From: Suillus spraguei
Taxonomy: Eukaryota; Basidiomycota; Agaricomycetes; Boletales; Suillaceae
Reading direction: 5' to 3'
Length of the DNA: 64,000 bases
Assembly: GCA_016800925.1 (NCBI GenBank)
Contig: JABCPU010000352.1
Location: 1 to 64,000, forward strand
Positions 45,135-54,856 of this stretch are shown here, piece after piece (within the stretch, counting starts at the first letter, position 1; every line of letters starts with the position of its first letter). The notes beneath the pieces were generated by a model. It had not been told where the DNA came from. It saw only the letters and a list, made by a program, of their open reading frames with translations, and made no database searches. The position numbers and the translations under genes are program-made.

Positions 45135-48100
45135 CTACCTTGAATTGTCGAAACATACATTCACAAACTTCTGCCCTTCAGATAAGATGACAAGGCAAGA
45201 CTGCAGACCCTTCGAACACCACTCCATTTTCAGCCAAGGGAGAATATCGTCATTCCAAAAAGCCTCGAAGATACGATTGAGCGTGTCATCCCACGGCCTT
45301 GGGGCACGCGAGATATGTACGGCCCAATTATGACAGGCATACTTCAGAGCGTCAGGACCTGTTCGACTATGTTCCATTGCTTCATTTGCGAAACCCGCAA
45401 AGGCATTCATAGCATGAATTATCTCCCTGTCCGGTAAAAGAAGGCTCTTTGGTATTGCAGAGGTGGAATGATGCTGGTGTCGTAATGCCAGGAAAACTGG
45501 AAACATCAAGAAATCTGGTAAAGTCTTGAACTGTTGGATAACTTGAAAAGCTGGTAGTAAAGGCGCGTCGCTGGTAATGATATACTCGTTGATTCCTTCA
45601 GATGTCCTCAGGAATTCTTCCGTTGTCACCCAGACGGAGGCCGCCGGACTGGATTGCCATTCTTGACCATAGGAAGTCTGGAGCCAGGCTCGTCCTCCCT
45701 CGGTCTGAAGCATCTCGTCCCCCTGGTCTGCAGCCAGTCTCGTCCTCCCTCGTCTGCAGCCCCCCCCCCAGGTCTGTCCCTCGTCCCCTCGGTCTGAAGC
45801 CACTCTCGTCACTCCGGTCTGAAGCCACTCTCGTCCTCGCTCGGTTTGCAGCCAGTCTCGTCCTCCCTCGTCTGCAGCCAGTTTTGTCCTCGCTCGGCCT
45901 GCAGCCATTGTCGTACTCCTGGGTCTGCAACCAGTCTCGTCCTCCCTCGGTCTGCAGCCACGTCCATCCACCCCAGGTCTGTAGCCACTCTCGTCCTCCT
46001 CGGTCTGAAGCCACTCTCGTCCTCTCTCGGTCTGAAGCCAGTCTCGTCCTCCCTCGGTCTGAAGCCACTCTCGTCCTCCTCGGTCTGCAGCCACTCTCGT
46101 CCTCCCATTGTCTGCAGCCAGTATCGTCCTCCCTGGTTCTGCAGCCAGTTTGTCCTCGCTCGGCCTGCAGCCATTGTCGTACTTCCTGGGTCTGCAACCA
46201 GTGTCGTCCTCGCTCGGCCTGCAGCCATTGTCGTCCTCGCTCGGTCTCCAGCCAATCTCGTCCTCCTGGGTGTCCAGCCAGTCTTGTGTTCCCCAGGTCT
46301 CCAGCCACTCTCGTCCTCGCTGGTCTCCAGCCATTGTCGGCTTCTCTCGGTCCGCAGCCAGTCTCGTCCTCCTCGGTCTGCTGCAACGTCCATCCACTCC
46401 AAGTCTGTAACCACTCTCGTCCTCTCTCGGTCTGAAGCCACTCTCGTCCTCCCTCGGTCTGCAACCATTGTCGTCCTCCCTCGATCTGCAACCATTGTCG
46501 TCCTACCTCGGCTCCAGCCAGTCTTTTCCTTTCAAGGTCTCCAGCCAGGCGCACCCGTCCACAGTCCCCAGCCAACATTGTAAATCGGAAGTACGACCTC
46601 CTCGAAGCCATATCATACAGCTGGCAACTGACTGTGGCTCTAGTGGCTGAACAAGGAACGCCAATGAGTCTCGTAACCTATGGGGGTCCTCAGGTTGCAT
46701 AGCATTGCTTTGCTTCTTCAGTTCTGAGAGTGCGTCTAAGAGAGTCGTGCTTTTTGGAATTCCTTTTATCAAGCGGAGAGAGGAATATGCGAGCAGGGAG
46801 TGAGGTGAGATCATATCGTGTACTTGAGGGAGGCTGCAGTTTGATGAGTTGGAAACATAGTCGCGAACGGACGAGTGATATATATTCACGGGAAGAGTGC
46901 TGTCTGTAGGGATATCCATGACAGACCGAAGTTGCACTAACGTTGTCTCGGCATCACAGCCCTGACCGGGGCCAAAAGTATGGAGATTTGTGACAGCGGG
47001 AGAGGGTCTGCTAGTGCGGTGACAATGGACAAGTACAGGTGTGCCCGCTTGGGATCGGCACACGTGGAGAGGATACAGTCATATAACTTGTACACCTCTG
47101 TTCCTGCCAGAAGCTCGCTCGTCAGTTCAAGCATCAGCTGTAACTGATCCCAGGGATCTTTGTATCCATCGTCGACAATGAACTTCATCATCGTAGACGC
47201 CACGATAAAACGTCTACTAGCTCGACTCGCCAGCTTCGCAAGGTCACCATCCGATGGCTGCGGGAAATCGGGATGGCGGCATTGCAGCTCTCTGAATGAA
47301 TGCTGCAAAAAAATATAGATGTCATTGTCGACATCGGCACCATCTAACGAGAGAATCGTAGCAACGCCCTCCCCAGGAGTTTTCACTGGTATCTCGAGCA
47401 CCAGCGGGCGCACCTCTTCGTTCTGAAAGGCTTTACAGATATGCAATTCCGAGCGACTTGTGAGCAGAATGTGGGTCACGGGCAGATCAGGCTCACGAAG
47501 AGCCCGCGCAAGAGAAAGGATGAGATCGGTAATCTCAGGTTCGGATGTGCATTCATCAAGGGCATCGACAACAAACGTCAAAGGCAGACATTCGTGCAAT
47601 CTGACTGGAAGGTTGCGGAGGGGTTGGAGAAAGAGAGCCTCCATCTGGTCGCAGAGAGGCGTGTCTGGGTGTAGTAGAGCTGGATTGTCGCGGATGGCTC
47701 TGCTCACATCTTGCCGGATGCTCGGAAAATTGATGCCAAGCTGGTAGACGAGCGTCGCAAAGAAATATCCGGCCGTGCGACGTTCTGTGTGTTTTCGCGA
47801 GAAAAAGAATCTTCCCGCTAGCCGCTTTTCGACATTCGTCTCTTCGGTCACTTTTAGACTTCTCATCTTTTCAGCTACTGTGAACGCAACGGCAGACTTT
47901 CCAACGCCAGCGGTTCCATGCAGCCAAATGAGCTGATTATTCTCTGTATTGTCCAGGAATCTGTGAATGTATTTGAGGAGATCCACCCGAGTCCCTTGCA
48001 AACATTTCGGGTGGGGCTGACGCTCGCGGGAGTTATATTGAGCACCCTTACAACGACCTGGGACAGTCTCTCCCAATTTCCCGCAAGAGCTGTCAAAGAG

Positions 48101-48184
48101 GTTAGAGAGGATGCGAGAGATAAGAGATGGAAATACTAACACTGATCTCAACCATTGATGAAGGTCGTGATATGCGGGGTACAA
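45135..48184 (-). pseudogene. NACHT-domain NLR-like protein with WLQT repeats
   Basis: A signal-transduction STAND NTPase of the fungal NLR-like class, a group involved in non-self recognition and regulated cell death. The NACHT domain starts with RQPHPKCLQGTRVDLLKYIH, then Walker A LHGTAGVGKSAVAFTVAE (about 47900), RFFFSRKHTERRT, and Walker B LPLTFVVDALDEC (about 47550). STADPLPLSQ-like helices and VNIYHSSVRDYVS follow. A 27-bp repeat array (46560-45640) then encodes EGGREWLQT-type units. After it a conserved helical tail resumes (VWVTTEEFLRTSEGINEYII, DREIIHAMNAFAGFANEA, ALKYACHNWAVHISRAPRPW), ending at 45135. A single-base loss at about 46974-46977 separates QISILL from GPGQGCDAE, and unit-length changes shift frame within the array. 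The start near 48184 is uncertain. Confidence 0.82.
45640..46565 (-). repeat. 27-bp coding minisatellite in the NACHT gene
   Basis: About 30 tandem units of ggtctgaagccactctcgtc plus cctccctc on the plus strand. A 27-nt unit encodes nine residues, EGGREWLQT in the original frame. Several units are 26 nt because one C is lost (cctcct for cctccctc), which shifts the frame so that the same DNA reads as EDESGFRPR or RTRVASDRG types. All frames remain open for hundreds of bases on both strands, so the shifts do not end translation at once. Confidence 0.85.
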
Positions 48185-49410
48185 TGAACCAACTGAAAGT
48201 AAAGTACTGGCCCAAGATGCGGTTAGAAATAATCATAATCTAGGCGATAGTTATCTGGAGGGACGACGTACGAAGTTTTGAATCGAAGTTTGTAAGTAGT
48301 GACAAGAGTCAGTTGTGGAACGCCTCAGCTATCGCGTGATGAAAATTGAATGGGTGGATAGATGTTTCAATCTTTTTTGTTATAGAAAGCTCGCTAGATG
48401 GTTGTAGAATGCTATTGAAGAACGAGTAGGCGCTTACCCTCCTGTGCTTGCAGGAGGAGTGAGGGTGCTGTGCAGTGTGCACCATCACTGCACAGCCACA
48501 CAGAACCTCAGTTCTATCTCAACTAGAGATCAGCAATTTCATCATTACCTTCACTGCGGGAACGAAAAAATAGTCAAGCCGGAATGTTAGTATAGGGACA
48601 GAATTTACATAAACAGACATATGTTGCATATCCATATCATGTGAATCCCGAAGTATTTACACACTATGAAACAGAAAAAAGGTTATTATATACACCCCTT
48701 CCTCTTAGCATCGGGGTTTGCAATATTTCAATAGGACTGGTTTAAATGTTGTGCAAAATGTTAAGGAGCACGACATTTAAACCCGTTTTAAATATTATGA
48801 CATAGTGTACTGTACTTCGACTTTGCTAGCTATAGGTCCGGTTCAGCGTTCGAACCAAAAACCAAACCTGACCGCTGCGAACGGTCCACAGAGGTTCGGT
48901 TTAAGGTTCGTCAATGAAGGTAGAACCGGACCATGGAGCCTCGTCCAACTGGCTCTGAACCGGACTGAACCGGACTGCGGCAGCACTAATCGGTATCTCC
49001 TATCTTCTCCCACTTGGTGGCCTTTCATCATTTGTCCAGCTATTTTGTAAGTTCGTAGAGAGCAGTCGAATATTGACGCTAATATCTTGACCTACTCTAT
49101 CCTTTATTTCAACAACTTGTTGACTCATCTGCAACGTACCATGCACGCAGACTCGGATGCAGGGCAGGATAGACGACAATAATAAATATACTGCGTATTG
49201 ATGCACAAAAGAAATATCCTATAGTACTAGACACAAACTTGCACAGAATTCAGTTCTACAAGACGACCCGCGCTTACTTGTATTGCTACATTCTAATCGT
49301 AGTATACGGTAACCTCCATAGCCTATTTGAGAAGAGTCCGTATAACCTTCAAATCCGTATGCTGCTTTGCGTCTGCAAAACGATGCTTCGTATACTTTGG
49401 CAATTCTATA
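48185..49410. other. 1.2-kb intergenic region
   Basis: This is the upstream region of the NACHT gene and the 3' flank of the aspartic protease gene. A low-complexity patch at 48835-48985 repeats gaaccggac and ggttcggtt motifs on both strands. No gene recognised. Confidence 0.5.
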
Positions 49411-50895
49411 TTAGTTAATGTCGCTACGAGTGAACGGGGTGTGTGCAAAACCGACGCGGGACGTCCCGCTACTATCGAACACAGTGTAGTAGCGCTGGAG
49501 GAATACGTAGCCATTAATAAAGTCAAGCCCTGAACCAGTGGGCGCTTCAAGGCGTCTAACAATGAGAAATATATCATCGAGACCGCCACCGCCATCAATC
49601 CTGTTGTTGAGAGAACGAGGCCAGATTTGCGCATTAGGAATTAATGGTAGACCCGCTGTGCAAATGGTCAACAAGGGATGTGAGGGCCGACAGAATTGAC
49701 GTACCCCGCCAATATGGAAGTTCAAGTTACGTAGGTCATAGTACTGGACAAGGGAAATCTGGAGAAGACCAGTCGCCGCATTCGGGATACCGCCGGTTGC
49801 AGTCTTGTACCTCTCAAAGGCATCTATCGAACGCTGATGAGACCATTATTGCTCGCTGCATTCCAAATACACACCAGAGGCAATGTAGACAAAGGTGCAA
49901 CCGCAATTCACGACGCCAGCGGTGTTTGCCAAGATATCCATATTTCCGTAGGTGATCCTCTGATCGATACCCAAAACTGCGATGAGCGGAGGTTGGTGGT
50001 GATATCACTGAAACAAAACAATTACTATCAGTCTGGATTGATCCAGAGGCTAAGGTGCCTTACATGTATCTGATGCGGTTGTTGTACCTCCCACGGTTGG
50101 CTGCACCAAAGGAAATCTCTCCATCGCCATATTGGACTGCACCTGCAATGGCGGGCTGGAAAAAGATACCAACAACGTACCGACGAATGTAGCGTTGATC
50201 ATACAGGTAGTCGGTGACACTCAGGAGTGCGGCATCTGGCGAATCTAGGGTGCCGGGTATGAAGGCTCTAGGCCCGATGCCAAGGACACCGTCATAAGGG
50301 AAGCCCTGCGAAGCAGAAGCAACACCGAATGTCATTTCCTGGATGACGAGCTGAGGAATACCGACAGTCATTGAATCTCTAAATAAAGTTCCTATAAATA
50401 CTAATCGTAGGTATTTTCAACTTATGATATCGTTGTATGCCATACCTTCGAAGGAGCCATAACCGTAATCGACCCTCACAGGCTTGAGTGTTGATGCCGG
50501 TGCTGCTCACGTACGGAGTCCTGGCGCCAACCCATGTGATCCCGCAAAGGCTGTCGACAATCAACTCGTCTTCAATAATACATTAGCGCCGCATGTTTTC
50601 TCAGTGATGAACTTACACGTTGTGGTGGGATTGCCAATGCCAACTGATACGGTGTAGCCCCAATAAAAGTTTGTCAAAGGACAATAGCACGTCGGTCATG
50701 CGTGCTGTGTTCCGTCAAGGCCGCAACGAGAGCTTCATCATGCCGCAAGAGATCAGTAACATTGGAGAATGCTGGCCTCCTGGTCATGGGGAGCGTGATG
50801 GGGGAATTGCGAACTTCGAAGGGAGATCCCGTGACTGACAAAGCCAGGAGTGCTAACAAGGATGCAACGGAGAACATGACTCGCTGGAAAGTCAT
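49411..50895 (-). pseudogene. Secreted pepsin-like aspartic protease (A1), catalytic motifs lost
   Basis: It resembles basidiomycete polyporopepsin-like proteases. A signal peptide starts at MTFQRVMFSVASLLALLALS, and a propeptide follows. The mature start reads PLTNFYWGYTVSVGIGNP. The first active-site loop is YELIVDSLCGITWVGA where DTGSSNTW is usual. The second lobe has LGIDQRITYGNMDILANTAG and then VVNCGCTFVYIAS where VDTGTT is usual. The C-terminus, GSGLDFINGYVFLQRYYTVF, is well conserved. A one-base loss near 50678 separates the first exon (RRAIV) from PLTN, and a second frame change lies near 50480 (before KPVRVDYGYGSFE). Loss of both DTG motifs plus frameshifts points to a decayed gene. 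If translated at all it could not be an active protease. Confidence 0.8.
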
Positions 50896-51707
50896 ATCAT
50901 ACTCGGTAGCCCACTATATATGTGATAGCAAATGCGATGGAAATGTTGAGCACCCTAGCCACGTCAGTCCCCCTCGAAAAAGTGATGACGAGATAGTTGC
51001 CGTGCGAGTCATCCGAGTGCAAGGATTCGATAAAATGTGGCAAGAGATGGTTTGCTTTTGATCCTGGCATGTTCAATTTCTAAATCCCAGTGTTGTCAGG
51101 CGTCAGTCAGCACTGACTAACTTAATTGATTTGACCTGACAACTACTAGTAGTCGGTGCGTCAGCATACTCATTTGATATTGTAGCCCCGACGTTGCAAC
51201 TTGAACCCTAGTGATACCTTGAATGTTCCGTGACTCGATTGCTGAATGACTCATGATGATGTGTCCGGTGTTGTCGGTGGGATAATACAGAATGAGTTTG
51301 GCGGAGGGAAGGCAGGCTTTGACGGAGAACGATGGTAGCCATAGGTGAGCGCGGGCATTAAAAGCGCATCTTCAATCACCAGAGAACGAGGGCAGCGAAG
51401 GTAATGGACAAGTAGGGTTTGGTGCGATGGAGAGCGCATGCCGCTGCATGCACTGATGAAACTTGAATTGGGAGCTAGATGAGCACGGATGGCTGGTATT
51501 AAACAAAATTGTAGGTTGAGTTTAGGTGGCGGCTTTTGTGTAGATCAATCATCGTTGGGGTTGGCGAGCGCCGGAAAGTTATCATTTTCCGAGTCGTCGC
51601 TGATCTAAGTAGGTCAGAGGCAAATTTGCAAGGTTTTCAAGTTGTCATTACGTTCTGTACGTACCTTGGCCGCCATCTGAAAATTCGGGTTGGTCGAACT
51701 GCCCTTC

Positions 51708-51780
51708 AAATCTGCAAAACCACTGAAATGAACGCTTAAGTTACGCGCGTTACGGACACTTACGAACGCTTACGACTTGA
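51708..51780 (+). repeat. Dispersed repeat, copy 2
   Basis: It shares ttacgaacgcttacgacttg (starting at 51760) and weaker upstream similarity with 30779-30834. Confidence 0.6.
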
Positions 51781-51969
51781 CTGGTAGCGCACTCTGAAGA
51801 TAACATGGGCTTGATTTGATATCTATAGACGACATGGTGCAGCTGAGCCGCAACGAAACAAAAAATGCAACTAGTGCAAGTGCGAACGCAATACATTGAT
51901 ACACCTGCAATGGCCACAAACTGTGATTGTACTAAGCTTGACCTGAGCTAACCAAAACTGAACTGCTCA

Positions 51970-52366
51970 GGAGAGGGCTGCTCAATTCTAAAAGTTCGTG
52001 TTCAATTGGGAGCCGAGTTCGCCGGTTCGCTGCTAAGCGTCGCCAAACTTTGTCCTAAACGGGACTTGTACCAAACCCTTACGGCGCGCAGCACCACTTC
52101 AAGTGTAGTGAATTATCTACAAGCAGTCTTAAAGCACATTCTGAACCTCACTAAACCTCGTCCAAGGGTTAGGAATGTGAATGACGAGGTTTAGTGAGGT
52201 TCAGAATGTGCTTTAAGACTGCTTGTAGATAATTCACTACACTTGAAGTGCTGGTGCTGCGCGCATAAGGGTTAGGTACAAGTCCCGTTTAAAACAAAAT
52301 TTGGCGACGCTTAGCAGCGAACCGGCGAACTCGGCTCCCAATTAGAATTGAGCAGCCCTGAGCAGG
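51970..52366. repeat. Foldback element: about 180-bp inverted arms with a 25-nt loop
   Basis: From ctgctcaattct at 51978 to about 52158 the sequence is almost perfectly complementary to about 52180-52358. Landmarks are gccgagttcgccggttcgct against agcgaaccggcgaactcggc, and gtagtgaattatctacaagc against gcttgtagataattcactac. The left arm carries an extra 13 nt (aagttcgtgttc region), and the arms differ at only a few other sites. There is no coding potential. Transcribed, it would form a long hairpin RNA. Confidence 0.9.
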
Positions 52367-52539
52367 TCAAATATCGGCACAAGAACCGAGTGAGATCCGA
52401 TTACCGAATTTTGCAGTAACCAAAGTGATGAGTCACGGTAAAGGGTACTTGACCGACTGTACAGCCACAATTATGGCCACTTGAATAATATTAGGCTGTG
52501 GTACAAAGTAATTTTCTCCTCCTCAGGTTGTCGGGCGCC

Positions 52540-54132
52540 ATGGCCAGGTGCAATGGCAATTATGGTTTCCTATTGAGCATAGCTGTCGTTACCCTCATCC
52601 TCTGGACGATTCTTGCAGGCGACCTGCGAAACAGGGTCAGTTTCTGGACAAGTCCTAGCCGCTCCGGTAAGCGAGGCCAGCGTATTGGTTCCACCTGTAA
52701 GATAGGCTCACCTAGACCTACAGAATTCCCTGATTTCAGTCATTACGGGAATTTCACACATACGCTATCTAATGAACAATGGCCTACTAGTGAGTTGTTG
52801 GCTTTATTTATCACTTTCGATACGATTCCCGATGGATGGCAGATGACAAAGATAAGAGGATAATTGTGATAGGCGACTTACACGGCATGAATGAATCTTT
52901 GACGTATGTGCTTAGAAAAATCTAGACCATACTTGAAGTTCACGTTTTTCTAGCGTTTTACTAAATCGAATATCCTATGACACGCAGAAGGATACCTTAA
53001 TACACCTCGGTGACCTCACGACAAAGGGACCTGTGGAAGACTCATTGGCAGTTCTATCGTTTATGGAGAGCAACAAGATTCTGGGCGTTCGCGGAAATAA
53101 CGACCAGCAAGTCCTTGAATGGCGCGCTTGGATGGATTGGATCATTGCTCAGCAAGGGGGCATAGAGTGGCTGAGAGAAGTTGATGATCATTGGCCTGAT
53201 TATAAACCAGTGCTTGAACAGGGCAACAAGTCTGCATTCGACTCATGGCTTTCGTCGATGAAGAAACCTGACTGGGGAAACAGGGTCCCCAAGGATTGGA
53301 AGCCTTTAGGGGACCACTACAAGGTTGCGCGAGCGATGTCCCGCTCACAGTACAGTTATTTGCAATCTCTCCCTCTCGTTCTTTACGCACCGACAGGCCA
53401 TGTATTCTTTGTTCATGCTGGTTTACTCGCAGCCGACCCAAACCGAATACTCTCACATCCTAAACAACCATTGTCGCACTGGCCATCCATAGAACAGTGC
53501 GACATCCCCTCTATACGAAAGGCACAGGAGCTCGCATTGCTCTCGGAAATCCCGCAGAACAAAGATCCATGGGTCGTCCAAAATATAAGGAGCGTGCTCG
53601 AAAATGGTAAGCCTACACGCAGCAACAAAAAAGGAACCCCGTTCTCCGACCTTTGGAATGAAATTATGAATAAATGCTCTGGTTTCCAGTCCCCCGATTC
53701 TCGGTCTGGTTCCGTTACACGACTTACAGGCTACCAGGAGAGTCACCTCCCTTGTTATCCGTCGACTGTCGTGTATGGCCACGCGGCAGCTCGTGGTCTG
53801 GATGTCAAGAGGTGGTCCATTGGCTTAGATACCGGCTGCGTATGTTGACTTTCCATATAAAAGTGGACGTACGCTGATCATCCTTGCAGAGTTACGGCCG
53901 AAACCTTTCAGCGCTAGTACTTGATGCAAGTTCATCATCATCATCTTCAAGGGCCTCAGGGAATGACACGTTCGACCTCCCGTCCGAAGGGACCGATCGG
54001 TTTCATGCAGAACCTCTGTTCCCAGGGCCTGTAAAACATCATACGTTGGATGCCCTGCCCAGTAAAACCGATTTTCGAATCAAGTTTGGCCACGCAGGGG
54101 AGGCCCGTCTAATCAGCGTCGAGTGTCATTGA
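52540..54132 (+). CDS. PPN2: Ppn2-like calcineurin-fold metallophosphatase, copy 2 (479 aa, intact)
   Basis: Exons 52540-52789, 52843-52903, 52954-53839 and 53890-54132 total 1440 nt in frame. Residues about 10-27 form the membrane helix (FLLSIAVVTLILWTILAG). A short luminal linker contains PTEFPDFSHYGNFTHT. Metallophosphoesterase motifs follow in order: VIGDLHGMNESL, LIHLGDLTTKG, GVRGNNDQQ, FFVHAGLL, YGHAAARGLD and WSIGLDTGC. The last exon adds a serine-rich stretch (DASSSSSSSRAS) and a C-terminal strand (ARLISVECH). Yeast Ppn2 is a zinc-dependent vacuolar endopolyphosphatase with the same layout. The substrate here is inferred from that layout only. It is a same-strand paralogue of the broken copy at 43192-44694, with similar exon structure. 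Confidence 0.85.
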
Positions 54133-54856
54133 TCATTCGCCATCCTCGTCGCATATCTGTCAGCACATTGATCTCGGTGCCAGATCCTAACAGAATTTGT
54201 AATAATATGACTGATGCTCGTGACCCAGAACGTTGGGAACGAGACTATCAGCATGACTCACCCCTTAGACGTTGTCTCATTGGTTGTATACATCTTGTTA
54301 TCAGGCATCATGAAATTGATTGTCACAAAACCTGCACTAGTACTAGTATTACCAGGAACATCGGATAGTGGATGACTTCCCGCAGCGCTTGGAATGTTGT
54401 TTTGAATTTAAATATATGCTGTGAAGTCCTCGTGCCGCCGTCAAATGTCAGTGTTTTGCAAGTCCGCATATCAAACGGACCCAGTTCTGAAGTGATATCT
54501 GAAGGGGGATCCCCTACATTCAAATGATGTTCAAAGCGACCTGAACGGGCCTGAAATTCAAACCCTGACTGTCGTAACCGCCTTTTGAGCGTAGCGCTAG
54601 AACTAGATACGATTGATCTGCGGTTAGAAAGCATTTCTAGATTGCGACGAGGTACTCCAATAAGATTTGAATCAAAATGTAGGATCCTAAATGCTGTGCA
54701 AAGTCACCTAGTATCTTGATCTCTCTTTTGACGGTCACAACTTCACTGAACAGGACAACCTTGTATTTCTACGTAGACAAGTATACTACATTCAGGAAAC
54801 ATGGTTACAAATTGTACAGAGTACTACTACAGACATCATTCAGGCTATGAAAAGTA
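54133..54856. other. Intergenic spacer between convergent genes
   Basis: About 720 bp between the phosphatase and metacaspase 3' ends. A 104-codon minus-strand frame (54634-54323) is open but resembles no family I know and has no clear splice partners. Confidence 0.45.

Larger units (their letters stand above)
50896..52539. other. 1.6-kb intergenic region with a foldback element
   Basis: No gene recognised. It contains a dispersed repeat (51708-51780), the long inverted repeat at about 51970-52366, and, to its right, the promoter of the second phosphatase gene. Confidence 0.55.

Noticed and set aside
45602..46583. Several plus-strand open frames of 100-277 codons (Ser/Arg/Leu-rich)
   Set aside because: They are shadows of the 27-bp minisatellite of the minus-strand NACHT gene.
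48835..48985. gaaccgg/ggttcgg motifs as a regulatory cluster
   Set aside because: Low-complexity and partly self-complementary, but without a fixed spacing or a known factor. I cannot support a function.
54323..54634. 104-codon minus-strand frame as a gene
   Set aside because: No family, no splice partners and no conservation evidence available. It lies in a normal-sized 3' spacer.
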